Source: Sulfuriroseicoccus oceanibius
GTDB taxonomy: Bacteria > Verrucomicrobiota > Verrucomicrobiia > Verrucomicrobiales > SLCJ01
DNA: 64,000 nucleotides
Assembly (NCBI RefSeq): GCF_010681825.2
Contig: NZ_CP066776.1
Span: forward strand, 1,550,001-1,614,000
Reading direction: 5' to 3'
Positions 27,926-36,736 of this stretch are shown here, piece after piece. The notes below the pieces were generated by a model. It made no database searches and was not told where the DNA came from. It worked only from the letters and a program-made list of their open reading frames with translations. Position 1 is the first letter of the stretch; the number at the start of each line of letters is the position of its first letter. A program made the translations under genes and the position numbers.

Positions 27926-28927
27926 TTAACCTGCGCAATCGCTGAGCAATCCGTCGAGGTAGCGGGTGATTTGCTCCAAGGCTGCCGAGCTTGGATTGGC
28001 TGGCAGGCATTCGAGTTGCTTGCGGGCTGCGCTGAGCAAGTCGTGACCGGTTTGGGTAGCGTTGTTCAGAGCTTCCTTGTAGTCGGCGATTTCCGCCAAG
28101 GCGTCGAGGTTGGTGCCGCCGTGGTTGAGCAGGTGGGCGCTAATGGATTCGCGCTTCGCTTCATCGACCGATTCCATCAGGTTGATGATAGGCAAGGTGA
28201 GTTTTCCGCGCTCCAGGTCTGTGCCGAGAGTTTTGCCGATTGCTTCTTCTTTGCCGACCAAGTCCACGCAGTCGTCGTAGATCTGGTAAGCGGTGCCGAG
28301 CTTCATGCCGTAGTCGTACATGGCGGCAGCGGTTTCGGCGGATGCTCCGGAAAGGACGGCGGCGAGTTCGGTTGCAATGGCAAACAGCGCGCCGGTCTTC
28401 ATTTCAATGATCCGGAAGTAATTTTCACGGGTCAGATTGAGGTCGAAGCGGCTTTGGGTTTGGATGATTTCGCCGGTGCAGACGTCCCGCGAGGCTTTGC
28501 CGATCTTGCGGCAGATCACGAGATCGTCGAAAAGTGTCGCTTCTGTCATCGAGTGCGCGAAGAGACAGTCGCCAAGCAGAACGCTCATCGCGTTGCCCCA
28601 CTTCGCGTTGGCGGTCGGGGTGTCGCGGCGGGTGTCCGCACCATCGATGATGTCATCGTGGATGAGTGTCGCCAAGTGGATCAATTCCAGGATGACGCCG
28701 AGGCGGTGGTGTTCGTGGTGGCAGTTGTCCAGCGCGTTGGCTACGAGGATGGCCAGGGCGGGGCGGATGCGCTTGCCGCTGGTGTCACAGACGTAGGCGA
28801 AATAGTCGCGGACTTCGGGTTCGAACAGTTCAGCCTGTGCACGGATGTCCCTTTCGATGACTGAAAGGTGGTCGCTGATCAGTTCGAAGGGGAATGGTGA
28901 TTGGGGCGCGTGGTTCACAGGCGGCAT
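27926..28927 (-). CDS. Polyprenyl diphosphate synthase (octaprenyl/solanesyl-type)
   Basis: 333 residues of the trans-isoprenyl diphosphate synthase fold. The first Asp-rich motif is DDIIDGADTRRD (91-102) and the second DDCVD (218-222); GKRIRPAL (51-58) is the conserved substrate-binding segment. It extends allylic diphosphates with isopentenyl diphosphate. The length and the lack of small-chain features near the first motif favour a long-chain product for quinone side chains. No quinone gene adjoins it. The GG of DGADTRRD and the flanking helices are standard. The chain length is a guess. Confidence 0.9.
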   Translation of the reverse strand: MPPVNHAPQSPFPFELISDHLSVIERDIRAQAELFEPEVRDYFAYVCDTSGKRIRPALAILVANALDNCHHEHHRLGVILELIHLATLIHDDIIDGADTRRDTPTANAKWGNAMSVLLGDCLFAHSMTEATLFDDLVICRKIGKASRDVCTGEIIQTQSRFDLNLTRENYFRIIEMKTGALFAIATELAAVLSGASAETAAAMYDYGMKLGTAYQIYDDCVDLVGKEEAIGKTLGTDLERGKLTLPIINLMESVDEAKRESISAHLLNHGGTNLDALAEIADYKEALNNATQTGHDLLSAARKQLECLPANPSSAALEQITRYLDGLLSDCAG

Positions 28928-29156
28928 TGGGGTATCAATAAACTCTCACGGGCTTACCTCAACAGGAAATCGCAACATCGTGGTGGGTTGCGTCTATTAA
29001 TCGGCGATAGTCTCACTGCGGGGTGCCCATATTGAAGGATTTCATGAGAGGGCGGTTGGTGGGGGGATCTGGATTTTCGAATGCGCGAATTCGTGCATTT
29101 TATTGTGAAAACTGGTTGATTGCTGATCTGGGTGGATATATTCACCGCTCACGCTT

Positions 29157-29426
29157 ATGGCTAAGAAAAGTTGGATCGCACGAAACAAGAAGAAGCAGCA
29201 GACTGTTGAGAAATACGCAGAACTGCGCGCAAAGCTCATTGAAGAGAAGGATTATGTTGGTCTCAGCATGCTTCCACGCAACGCATCCCCTACTCGGGTG
29301 GTGAACCGTTGCCAGCAGACTGGACGTCGTCATGGTCATCTTCGCCGCTTCAAGCTCTCGCGTATTGCTTTCCGTGAGCTTGCTTCGAAGGGGTTGATCC
29401 CAGGTGTGACCAAGTCGAGCTGGTAA
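29157..29426 (+). CDS. rpsN: 30S ribosomal protein S14, zinc-free form
   Basis: 89 residues. It begins [20 protein letters not shown] and contains the S14 core [20 protein letters not shown] and the C-terminus GVTKSSW. The cysteine ligands of zinc-type S14 are absent (only one Cys), and the length also fits the longer zinc-free class. It binds the 3' domain of 16S rRNA in the 30S head. It is encoded away from any ribosomal protein operon, followed by its own terminator. Confidence 0.96.
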   Translation: MAKKSWIARNKKKQQTVEKYAELRAKLIEEKDYVGLSMLPRNASPTRVVNRCQQTGRRHGHLRRFKLSRIAFRELASKGLIPGVTKSSW

Positions 29427-29460
29427 TCCAGTTGCAGTTCCTAAGCCATTAAACATTTTC

Positions 29461-29508
29461 CGAGCCGGGCCGACCATCATTGTGTCGGTCCGGTTCTTTG
29501 TGTTTAAA
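29461..29508 (+). terminator. Intrinsic terminator after rpsN
   Basis: GAGCCGGGCCGAC (29462-29474) pairs with GTCGGTCCGGTTC (29484-29496), with G-U pairs, around a 9-nt loop. TTTGTGTTT follows. It lies 35 bp after the rpsN stop. Confidence 0.8.
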
Positions 29509-29553
29509 TTGAGGGTTGGTTGAGTGGATTGCTCATCCGCCTGGAGTTTCAAG

Positions 29554-29805
29554 ATGCCGATTTACGAATACATCGCAAGTGATCCTGAGAAGGGGTGCCG
29601 CTCGTGCCGCAATGGGTTTGAGTTGAGGCGCCCTGCGGATCGTGAGCCCTTGGAGGTTTGTCCATTGTGCAAGTCGCCGGTGAAGAAAGTGATCAGCAAG
29701 ATCAATACACCGAAGATTACCAAGCCGATGTCGGTGACCGATGCCAAGAAGGCCGGGTTTACGATTTTGGAGAAGCGGTGCGACGGCAACTACGAGAAGC
29801 TCTGA
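29554..29805 (+). CDS. FmdB-family zinc-ribbon protein
   Basis: 83 residues starting MPIYEYIASDPEKGC, the classic FmdB opening. Two CxxC knuckles, CRSC and CPLC, form a zinc ribbon over about residues 15-45. The rest is basic and poorly structured. Such proteins are often linked to regulation of transport or nucleotide metabolism, but their role is not established. The ATG at 29554 gives the family start; ten upstream in-frame codons are not conserved. Confidence 0.9.
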   Translation: MPIYEYIASDPEKGCRSCRNGFELRRPADREPLEVCPLCKSPVKKVISKINTPKITKPMSVTDAKKAGFTILEKRCDGNYEKL

Positions 29806-29991
29806 TGTTCGCTCTGTGGCGGATGGAGACGGTGCCTGAGTGGCGCTGGTATCTGCCGCCAAATTTACTTGTCCTTGAACGTTTCCATCACTAACTAAGT
29901 TGACCTGGACGCGCGGGGGGACGTCCTGACTACCCCGTATTCGATCCGCCAGCCATTCTGTGGACAAACCATCGGTGCGGATCGCCCGATA

Positions 29992-31494
29992 ATGAACGCG
30001 ACGACATTTTACATCACGAGTAGCGCAACGGATCTGACCATGAATAGTCTGCCGTTGGCCGCATTAGAAGACTGGTACGCATTCGATTGGGGGAACATCG
30101 CGCTCCGCTTGGGCGTGTTGCTTTTGTTGCTGGTGCTCAATGCGATCTTCGTCGCCTCTGAGTTTGCGATCGAGAAGATCCGTGGTGTGGGGATTGAGGA
30201 GGAGTCTCGTGACGTGGAAGGCGGCGATGGTGGGAATGGCGCTAGCGCAGGCAAAGTCTCGCGGAGGCTTGCATTGGCACGTAGGATTGCCGAGAAGCCT
30301 GAGAAGTATCTGTCCGTGACTCGGATGGGAATGACGACGTCCACAATGGCCATCGGGGTGCTGACGGTGCCGATGGTGGTGGAGCCGGTGATGGGCGTGC
30401 TGGAAATGTTGGGCTGGGCTACTGCGGACGAGCAGATGGCGCCGCTGTTTGGTGGCGTGGTCGCTTTGTTGATGGTGCTGAGTGGCTTGGTGGTATTTGG
30501 TGAGTTGGTGCCGAAGTCGATCGGTATTCGGAATCCGCAGGGCACCGTGTTGCAATGTGGATGGATTTTGTTGGTGTTCAGGCGGCTGCTTTACCCTGCG
30601 AGCTTTGTGCTTGAGCAGGTGGCGGCGGCGGTTCTGCGTGCGGTTGGTGTTCGTCCGGTGAAAGAGGGCGACGTCGTGCACAGCTCTGAGGAGTTGCAGA
30701 GCCTGATTCATGCCTCTGGGCAGGATACGGATGTGACCGAGACAGAGCGGGAGATTGTGGTCAATGCGCTGGAGCTGAGTGATCTCTGTGCGCGTGATAT
30801 CATGACGCCGCGCAGTGAGGTAGTGGCGTTGGACATGGACCTGCCATTCGAGGAGAAGCTGCAGTTGGCGATTGAATCGCGTCACACCCGCTTCCCGGTG
30901 GTTCGTGGGCATCTCGACTCCGCGATGGGAATGGTGCACATCAAGGACATGCTCAAGCTCGCGGCGGCCCGTTCAGGGTTGGTTGAGTTGGTGGAGGATG
31001 ATCCGGTCAATAATCTGGTGGATATCATGCGCCCGTTGTTGCCTGTGCCTGAAAAGATCAAGCTCGACCGCTTGCTGGAGTTCTTCCTCAAAGAACATGC
31101 GCACCTGGCAATGGTAGTGGATGAGTTTGGTGGGACGGTCGGGGTCGTGTTCCTCGACGATGTGATTGCCGAGTTGGTCGGGGATATTCACGACGAGTTC
31201 GACGAGGAGGTCGATGAGTTTGTGAAGATCAGTGATGATGAGTTTCTGGCGGACGCAGCGCTCGGGCTGTACGAGCTTGCGGACGTGACGGATTTGGTGC
31301 TCAACAACGACCAGGTTTCCACCATTGGTGGTTACGTCACCGACCTTCTGGGGCGGGTGCCGTCCAAAGGCGAGAAGATCGCGGTGGAAGACTTCATGGT
31401 CACGGTGACGCGGGCGGACGATCGGAGGATTCGGCAGTTGCACTTCAAGCGCGCCTTGCCTGACGAGGCTGCATTGCTTGATACCCGCAGTTGA
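29992..31494 (+). CDS. CNNM/CorC-HlyC family transporter (hemolysin-like)
   Basis: 500 residues. A DUF21/CNNM membrane domain (about 30-230) opens with LGVLLLLLVLNAIFVASEFAIEKIR and includes the signature ATNDEQ-like stretch and a SGLVVFGELVPKSIGI pore motif. A CBS-domain pair (about 255-385: ARDIMTPRSEVVAL; VPEKIKLDRLLEFFLKEHAH) precedes a CorC_HlyC domain (about 400-490). The family exports Mg2+ or Co2+, coupled in some members to Na+. The start at 29992 is provisional; ATG 30040 is an alternative. pyrC follows 64 bp later on the same strand. Confidence 0.88.
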   Translation: MNATTFYITSSATDLTMNSLPLAALEDWYAFDWGNIALRLGVLLLLLVLNAIFVASEFAIEKIRGVGIEEESRDVEGGDGGNGASAGKVSRRLALARRIAEKPEKYLSVTRMGMTTSTMAIGVLTVPMVVEPVMGVLEMLGWATADEQMAPLFGGVVALLMVLSGLVVFGELVPKSIGIRNPQGTVLQCGWILLVFRRLLYPASFVLEQVAAAVLRAVGVRPVKEGDVVHSSEELQSLIHASGQDTDVTETEREIVVNALELSDLCARDIMTPRSEVVALDMDLPFEEKLQLAIESRHTRFPVVRGHLDSAMGMVHIKDMLKLAAARSGLVELVEDDPVNNLVDIMRPLLPVPEKIKLDRLLEFFLKEHAHLAMVVDEFGGTVGVVFLDDVIAELVGDIHDEFDEEVDEFVKISDDEFLADAALGLYELADVTDLVLNNDQVSTIGGYVTDLLGRVPSKGEKIAVEDFMVTVTRADDRRIRQLHFKRALPDEAALLDTRS

Positions 31495-31558
31495 TCTCTG
31501 AGGCCACCGAGAGATTTCCGGTGGCGGTAACGCGGGATTGCGGCGATGATGGGGCGTT

Positions 31559-32578
31559 ATGGCTGAATCGTCGATGATCCTCAATTCCCCACTCGATATG
31601 CACCTCCACTTGCGGGATGGTGAAATGCTCGGACAGGTCGGAAAGCTCTCCGCTGAATCGTTCTCCGGCGCGGTGATCATGCCCAATCTGGTGCCACCTG
31701 TCGATCGCCTCGATATGGTTCATGACTACCGCGGGCGCATTGAGTCTGCGATTGGTGATCATGTTTTTGATCCGTTCATGACGCTCTTTTTCCGCGAGTA
31801 TTCGATGGAGGAGCTGGAGGCTGCCAAGCCGCATATTATTGGGATCAAGTTGTACCCTGCGGGGGCAACCACCAACTCCGAGGCAGGAGTGAAGGCGATT
31901 GATGCCGCGGAACCAACGATCCGCCGGATGGAAGAGCTTGGTATTCCTTTGCTCATCCATGGCGAGACCCACGGATTTGTGATGGACCGGGAAAAAGAGT
32001 TCCTTGAGATCTACCGTCACTTGGCAACGACCTTCCCGAAACTCCGCATCACAATGGAGCATATCACCACGGCGGATGCGGTGAAGTTGCTCGACGAGTA
32101 CGAGAACCTTTTCGCCACCGTGACGTTGCAGCACTTGCTCATCACGCTGGATGACGTGGCGGGCGGTATGCTCAACCCACACCTTTTCTGCAAGCCGATT
32201 GCCAAGCGTCCGGAGGACCGAGCGGCACTACTTGATGCTGCGCTGAAGGCTCATCCGAAGCTGATGTTCGGTAGTGATTCAGCGCCTCACCCTCGTCATA
32301 AGAAAGAGTGCTGTGGCTGTGCGGCGGGTGTTTTCACGGCGCCGATTGCACTTCAGGTGTTGGCGGACTTGTTCACGAAAAATGGCTGCGCGGAGAACCT
32401 GCAGGCTTTCATTTCTGACAACGCGCAGCGTATCTATGGAGTCACCCCGCCGGCGAAGAAGGTGAAGCTGGTGCAGCGTCCATTCGACGTGCCGGCAACC
32501 TATGGTGATGTCGACCCTGTGGTGCCGATGTACGCGGGTGAGACCATTGCGTGGTCGATCGAGTCGATCGACGCGTAG
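31559..32578 (+). CDS. pyrC: Dihydroorotase, class II (PyrC)
   Basis: 339 residues, the size of homodimeric class II dihydroorotases. It reversibly cyclises N-carbamoyl-aspartate to dihydroorotate in pyrimidine biosynthesis. The metal site opens with HLHLRDG (His15, His17, Arg19). The probable carboxylated lysine is Lys97 in [14 protein letters not shown]. Further ligands lie in LLIHGETHG and [11 protein letters not shown], and the Asp in [13 protein letters not shown]. The ATG at 31559 is a short N-tail start, as in the family. A strong terminator follows. Confidence 0.96.
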   Translation: MAESSMILNSPLDMHLHLRDGEMLGQVGKLSAESFSGAVIMPNLVPPVDRLDMVHDYRGRIESAIGDHVFDPFMTLFFREYSMEELEAAKPHIIGIKLYPAGATTNSEAGVKAIDAAEPTIRRMEELGIPLLIHGETHGFVMDREKEFLEIYRHLATTFPKLRITMEHITTADAVKLLDEYENLFATVTLQHLLITLDDVAGGMLNPHLFCKPIAKRPEDRAALLDAALKAHPKLMFGSDSAPHPRHKKECCGCAAGVFTAPIALQVLADLFTKNGCAENLQAFISDNAQRIYGVTPPAKKVKLVQRPFDVPATYGDVDPVVPMYAGETIAWSIESIDA

Positions 32579-32595
32579 GCATTTGCTCAAGGGTA

Positions 32596-32638
32596 AAAAA
32601 ACGGGCGCTCCGGAAATCTCCGGAGCGCCCGTTTTTGG
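32596..32638 (+). terminator. Strong (probably bidirectional) terminator after pyrC
   Basis: ACGGGCGCTCCGGA (32601-32614) and TCCGGAGCGCCCGT (32619-32632) make a perfect 14-bp stem with an AATC loop. A-tract before (AAAAAAA) and T-tract after (TTTTT) let it serve both pyrC and the convergent kinase gene. Confidence 0.92.
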
Positions 32639-32647
32639 TTCAAGGTC

Positions 32648-33787
32648 TTAAGATCTCGCGGCCATGATCTCGCGGACGATCTTCTGCATCTCCGCCTCGT
32701 TCTCTTCAAGTGACCGGGCCAGGGCGAACTGCGTACGGCAGCGCTCAAGGTTGTGGTCTTTGCGCTTGGCTCCGAAATAGGGGTCGCCGAGGATGTGGTC
32801 GGTCAGGAAGCGGATGCCGACTTCGAAGGTGAGGAGGCGTCCTGAGAAGGGCATTTGCTCAAGCTCGTCCGGGGTCAGGATGTCTGCGGTTTCCTCGAGG
32901 AAACCCTCGGCCAGTGCCCGGAACATGGGGAGGCGCACATATTGGTTTGAGGTGTCGCGGTCGTTTTCGTGACCGGGAGAGACGCAGGTTCGCACCAAGT
33001 CGCCGAAATCATAAAGAGTGAGACCCGGCATGATGGTGTCGAGGTCCACTACACAGAGCCCTTTACCGGTTTTGTCGCAGAGCAAGACATTGCCGAGTTT
33101 GGTGTCGTTGTGAGTGATGCGTTCTGGGATGAGCCCCTGCTTGTGCAGTTCGATGAGGCGCGAAACCATCGGTTTTTGGGAGATGGCGAACTCGATCTCC
33201 GGGCCTGCGTCGGCAACGCGGCCAAGTGGATCTTGTTGAATGGCTTTCTCAAGAGCTTCGAAGCGCTTTGGGGTGTTGTGGAAGTCTGGGATGGTCTCTG
33301 CCAGTCGGTCGCCTGGGAGGTCGGCAAGGAGCGACTGGAACTCACCGAACTTACGTGCGGCTTCGAATGCTTGTGCTTCCGTGTCGACGACGTCGAAGCT
33401 GGTTGAAAACTCGATAAAGTGATAGCCGCGCCAGTAGTTGCCGTCTTCGTCGCGGATCAGTGCGTTGTTGGTGTCGGCTTCGCGAAGGAGCGTCAGGGCG
33501 CGTCGGTCGAGGTCGTCGATGCCGGCTTCTGTCAGCTTGTTGTGAATGTGCGTGCAAACCCGCTCGACGTTGTCCATCAGGCTCACGGGATCCTTGAAGA
33601 CCTCGTGGTTGATGCGTTGGAAAATGTAGCGCTTGTAATAGCCGTCGTTTTCGAATGTGGCGACGAGGGTGTCATTGATCAGCCCGTTGCCGAATGATCC
33701 GCCCTCGACCAGTGAGCCAGGGATGGCAAAGCGGTCTGCCAGCATTTGGATGTCGTAGATGGATTCCGTGAGGTTGAGAGGCTTCAT
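32648..33787 (-). CDS. nahK: N-acetylhexosamine 1-kinase-like phosphotransferase (NahK/'mucin desulfatase' family)
   Basis: About 379 residues of the aminoglycoside-phosphotransferase kinase fold. The catalytic loop HNDTKLGNVLL (His226, Asp228) and the metal-binding DLDTIMPGLTLYDFGD match the bifidobacterial N-acetylhexosamine 1-kinase family closely. So do the distal PFSGRLLTFEVGIRFLTDHI and PYFGAKRKDHNLERCRTQ. That family, often mis-annotated as mucin desulfatase, phosphorylates GlcNAc/GalNAc at C1 with ATP. The ATG at 33787 (MKPLNLTESIYD) is preferred; ATG 33817 is an alternative, and the frame upstream to 34354 is antisense to proB and not conserved. Together with the GH84 enzyme and sulfatase it suggests amino-sugar salvage. 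Confidence 0.87.
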   Translation of the reverse strand: MKPLNLTESIYDIQMLADRFAIPGSLVEGGSFGNGLINDTLVATFENDGYYKRYIFQRINHEVFKDPVSLMDNVERVCTHIHNKLTEAGIDDLDRRALTLLREADTNNALIRDEDGNYWRGYHFIEFSTSFDVVDTEAQAFEAARKFGEFQSLLADLPGDRLAETIPDFHNTPKRFEALEKAIQQDPLGRVADAGPEIEFAISQKPMVSRLIELHKQGLIPERITHNDTKLGNVLLCDKTGKGLCVVDLDTIMPGLTLYDFGDLVRTCVSPGHENDRDTSNQYVRLPMFRALAEGFLEETADILTPDELEQMPFSGRLLTFEVGIRFLTDHILGDPYFGAKRKDHNLERCRTQFALARSLEENEAEMQKIVREIMAARS

Positions 33788-34046
33788 GGCTTTTTTAGAA
33801 AAGGCGGTCAGAGGCATGGCTAGAAACGATTGATGGGGGAGGGTTTGAATTATCCCGCTGTGCGGGATGAGCCGCGGAGATCGGGTTCGCTGAATCGCGG
33901 AAGCAGGGAGGGTGCCATGTTTCCTTGCTCGCTTGTGGCCGGTGAGGTGGACAGCGGGCTTGAATTCTGAAGGGCGAGGGTGATCTGAGGCATTGAAAAG
34001 GCGGTGATTGTATGAAAAGGGCTTGGTCTGACAAACATTTCCCAAC

Positions 34047-34835
34047 CTAACTTTTAGGGGGGGGCGGGGTCGGGGTGATGCGCGTGCGACGTTTGTCGTT
34101 GCCGTAGAGCATGTCATGCAGGTTTTGGCAACGCTTGCCATTGGCGATCCAGGTTTCCACGCCATTCTCAACGGCTCGGCGTGCCGCATCGAGTTTGCTG
34201 GCCATGCCGCCAACCGAGAGCCGGCCCTTTTCATCTTTAACGTGACTGAGAGCGGCGGTGAAATCGGAAATCTCCTCGATCGTCGACGATTCGCCATTTG
34301 GACCGGTAGCCAGCAGGCCGTCGACGGAGGTGAGCAGCACGAGCTTGTCCGCATGCCCCAGCGTGGCGATCACCGCTGAGAGGGTGTCGTTGTCCCCGTA
34401 GCGCAGTTCTTCAACGGCAACTGTGTCGTTCTCGTTGATGATGGGGATGACGTTCGGGCGGGCGACGAGAGCTTCCAGCGTGCGCATCACCCGCTCGCGC
34501 CTGCCGTCAGACTCCAGATCCGAGTACGTAAGCAGCATCTGACCCGCGGTGAGTCCGTGGGTGCCGAGGTGCTTGTTGTAGATCTGCATCAGTCGCGCCT
34601 GGCCAATGGCGGCCAATGACTGTAGTTCCGCGACATCAGTAGGGCGGGTGTCGATAGCGAGTTCGCTCAATGCGGTGCCGACCGCGCCACTGGATACGAG
34701 GATGATCTCATGGCCGCTGGCGGCCAGTGTGGCGAGGGTGTCGGCGAGGCGTGCGACAATAGGTTCGTCGATACCGATCCCGGCGTCGCGGGTCAGTACG
34801 CCGGTACCAATTTTGATCACAATGCGCTCGCTCAT
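34047..34835 (-). CDS. proB: Glutamate 5-kinase (short form, no PUA domain)
   Basis: 262 residues. It makes gamma-glutamyl phosphate, the first step of proline synthesis. The amino-acid kinase fold includes IVIKIGTGVLT (about 4-14), ILVSSGAVGTAL, and the glutamate/ATP segments INENDTVAVEELRYGDND and GGMASKLDAARRA. The C-terminal PUA domain of E. coli ProB (367 residues) is missing; the chain ends soon after with a Pro/Lys tail. Such short forms occur naturally in several phyla. No proA is in the window. Downstream to 33788 (259 bp) there is only a small ATCCCGC-TGT-GCGGGAT hairpin (33852-33868) without a U-tract. Confidence 0.93.
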   Translation of the reverse strand: MSERIVIKIGTGVLTRDAGIGIDEPIVARLADTLATLAASGHEIILVSSGAVGTALSELAIDTRPTDVAELQSLAAIGQARLMQIYNKHLGTHGLTAGQMLLTYSDLESDGRRERVMRTLEALVARPNVIPIINENDTVAVEELRYGDNDTLSAVIATLGHADKLVLLTSVDGLLATGPNGESSTIEEISDFTAALSHVKDEKGRLSVGGMASKLDAARRAVENGVETWIANGKRCQNLHDMLYGNDKRRTRITPTPPPPKS

Positions 34836-34904
34836 AGCTGACTGCAGATAAGCTCTCTTATTCTAGCGAGAGTGTGGAACCATACAGTGATTGACCTTCG
34901 GTGC

Positions 34905-34966
34905 AAAAAAAAGAATCACCCCGACTGCAGGATCCCTGATTGGATGGGGAGTGCGGTCGGGGTGAT
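34905..34966 (-). terminator. Intrinsic terminator of the cys operon
   Basis: ATCACCCCGAC (34915-34925) pairs perfectly with GTCGGGGTGAT (34956-34966). Read on the minus strand, the hairpin is followed by TCTTTTTTTTGC. It lies about 27 bp after the cysK stop. Confidence 0.85.
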
Positions 34967-34993
34967 CGATGAGAGAGGATCTGACGGGCGGGA

Positions 34994-35962
34994 TTAGACC
35001 TCGCTGGTCGGGATCTGGCTGACGAACTCGCGGGCGGATTCTGCCAGCGGGGTCGAGAGGTAGCGCTCGGTGCCCGAGGCCCCGATCACCACGATCTTCT
35101 TGCCTTTGAATTCAGGGCGCTTGGCGATCTCAAGTGCGGCGTAAACGGTCGCACCTGTCGAGATGCCTGCTGGGATACCTTCGGTGGCGGTCAGTGTGGC
35201 CGCGGTTGCGAAGGCATCTTCGTTGGACACCTGGAAGACCTCGTCGAGGATTTCGGTGTTGAGGTTGCCTGGGATGAATCCCGCACCGATGCCCTGGATC
35301 TTGTGTGGACCTGGGGCGCCACCGGAGATGACCGGGCTGTCCTTTGGCTCGACTGCCACGGTGTGGAGTTCCTTGCGGCCTTTGATCACTTCGGACACGC
35401 CGGTGATGGTGCCGCCGGTGCCAACGCCTGCAATGAACACGTCGATGTCGCCGCCGGTCGCTTCCCAGATCTCTTCCGCGGTGGTCTCGCGGTGAACTTG
35501 TGGGTTGGCTGGGTTGTCGAACTGGCTAGGGACAAATGCCTTCTCGCCGTACTCCTCTGCGAGAGCCTTGGCCTTGGCGATGGCTCCACCCATGCCTTTC
35601 GGCCCTGGAGTGAGCACGAGTTCAGCACCGAGCATGTGTAGCAGCACGCGGCGCTCGATCGACATGGTCTCAGGCATGACGAGGATGCAGCGGTAGCCCT
35701 TGGCACGTGCGACGAATGCGATAGCGATGCCTGTGTTGCCAGAGGTTGGCTCGATGATGATGCTGTCGGAGTGCAGTTTCCCTTCGCGCTCGGCGGTTTC
35801 GATCATGGCCTTGCCGATGCGGTCCTTGACGCTGTTGAGCGGGTTGCGGGCTTCCATTTTGAGGAAGACCTCTGCGCCGTCTGCGGCAGGGAGCTGGCTG
35901 AGTTTGATCAGTGGGGTGTTGCCGATGGCGTCGACCAATGAATTGCTGATGGTAGCTGACAT
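34994..35962 (-). CDS. cysK: Cysteine synthase A (O-acetylserine sulfhydrylase)
   Basis: 322 residues, a PLP enzyme that makes cysteine from O-acetylserine and sulfide. The PLP lysine is Lys46 in LNSVKDRIGKAM. The substrate loop PTSGNTGIAIAF and the GTGGTITGVSEVIKG phosphate-binding loop are intact. The C-terminal IVVIGASGTERYLSTPLA is typical. The ATG at 35962 starts the conserved N-terminus; upstream in-frame codons overlap cysH. It is the last gene of cysI-cysH-cysK and is followed by a terminator. Confidence 0.97.
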   Translation of the reverse strand: MSATISNSLVDAIGNTPLIKLSQLPAADGAEVFLKMEARNPLNSVKDRIGKAMIETAEREGKLHSDSIIIEPTSGNTGIAIAFVARAKGYRCILVMPETMSIERRVLLHMLGAELVLTPGPKGMGGAIAKAKALAEEYGEKAFVPSQFDNPANPQVHRETTAEEIWEATGGDIDVFIAGVGTGGTITGVSEVIKGRKELHTVAVEPKDSPVISGGAPGPHKIQGIGAGFIPGNLNTEILDEVFQVSNEDAFATAATLTATEGIPAGISTGATVYAALEIAKRPEFKGKKIVVIGASGTERYLSTPLAESAREFVSQIPTSEV

Positions 35963-35990
35963 GGTATTGGGTGGTTCAGTGTTGGTTTGG

Positions 35991-36728
35991 TTAGATTTGG
36001 AAGTCTGAGACGTTGGAGTCAAGGTGGAGTCCGCATTCGCGGCCGTTGCCGTGGTTGCGGGTGTCCTCTTGGCTCATTCCTTCTTCAAGTTTGCGTGTGG
36101 AGTGCCAATCGCCGATTGAGACGAATCCACGCGCGACGAGCGGATGCTGCGGAAGCTGGTGGGTATCGATGTAGTCTGCGATTTCCTCATCCGTCCAATC
36201 CAGGATTGGATAGATTTTGGTGGTGGCTTTCTGCTTTTCGATGAACGTGCGCTGTGCCCGGTCTTTGGACTGCGCGTGGCGCACTCCGCTGATCCAGGCT
36301 TTGGCGCCCAGCTCTTTGATTGCCCGGTTGAGCGGCTCAACCTTGCGGATCAGTCCGTATTGTTTGGCCTGATCCTCGCCGAGTTCCCACAGCCTGCCGA
36401 TGGTGCTTTCCATCCGTGCCGGTGTCATTGGCGACGAGTAGAACTTCACCTCAAGGCCGAGCTCACGCTGGAGGGTCTCGGCGTACTGGTAGGTTTCAGG
36501 GAAAAGGTAGCCGGTGTCAACGCACACAACCGGGACATCCGGAGCGTGTTGGCTGAGCAAGTGCAGCAGCACCACCGCCTGGGCCCCGAAGCTGGTGGTC
36601 GCCACCACTTCGCCGTCCCATTGGCGGGCGACGTAGCGGATGCGCTCCACGATGTCCATCGCGGCGAATGTCTCGTTAGAGACTTCCGTGGAGGCGAGGG
36701 CTTCGTTGGATGTGAGTGGATCTGCCAT
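35991..36728 (-). CDS. cysH: Phosphoadenylyl-sulfate (PAPS) reductase
   Basis: 245 residues of the adenine-nucleotide alpha-hydrolase-like fold that reduces activated sulfate to sulfite. The PP-motif-like loop SFGAQAVVLLHLL sits near residue 47. GVRHAQSKDRAQR and the C-terminal catalytic Cys232 in RECGLHLD are present. The extra CC...CxxC [4Fe-4S] ligands of APS reductases are absent, so PAPS is the likelier substrate with thioredoxin as the electron donor. It begins 8 bp after the cysI stop and 28 bp before cysK. Confidence 0.93.
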   Translation of the reverse strand: MADPLTSNEALASTEVSNETFAAMDIVERIRYVARQWDGEVVATTSFGAQAVVLLHLLSQHAPDVPVVCVDTGYLFPETYQYAETLQRELGLEVKFYSSPMTPARMESTIGRLWELGEDQAKQYGLIRKVEPLNRAIKELGAKAWISGVRHAQSKDRAQRTFIEKQKATTKIYPILDWTDEEIADYIDTHQLPQHPLVARGFVSIGDWHSTRKLEEGMSQEDTRNHGNGRECGLHLDSNVSDFQI

Positions 36729-36736
36729 AGTGATGG

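Noticed and set aside
29805-29991. Possible RNA gene between the FmdB-type gene and the CNNM transporter gene
   Set aside because: No stable structure, conserved motif or terminator could be recognised in this 186-bp gap.
31504-31526. Terminator between the CNNM transporter gene and pyrC
   Set aside because: GCCACCG and CGGTGGC make a 7-bp stem, but there is no T-tract on either strand; co-transcription seems equally likely.
33788-34354. N-terminal extension of the NahK-like kinase
   Set aside because: The extension runs antisense through proB and has low-complexity Ser/Pro/Thr sequence; family members start near the ATG at 33787.
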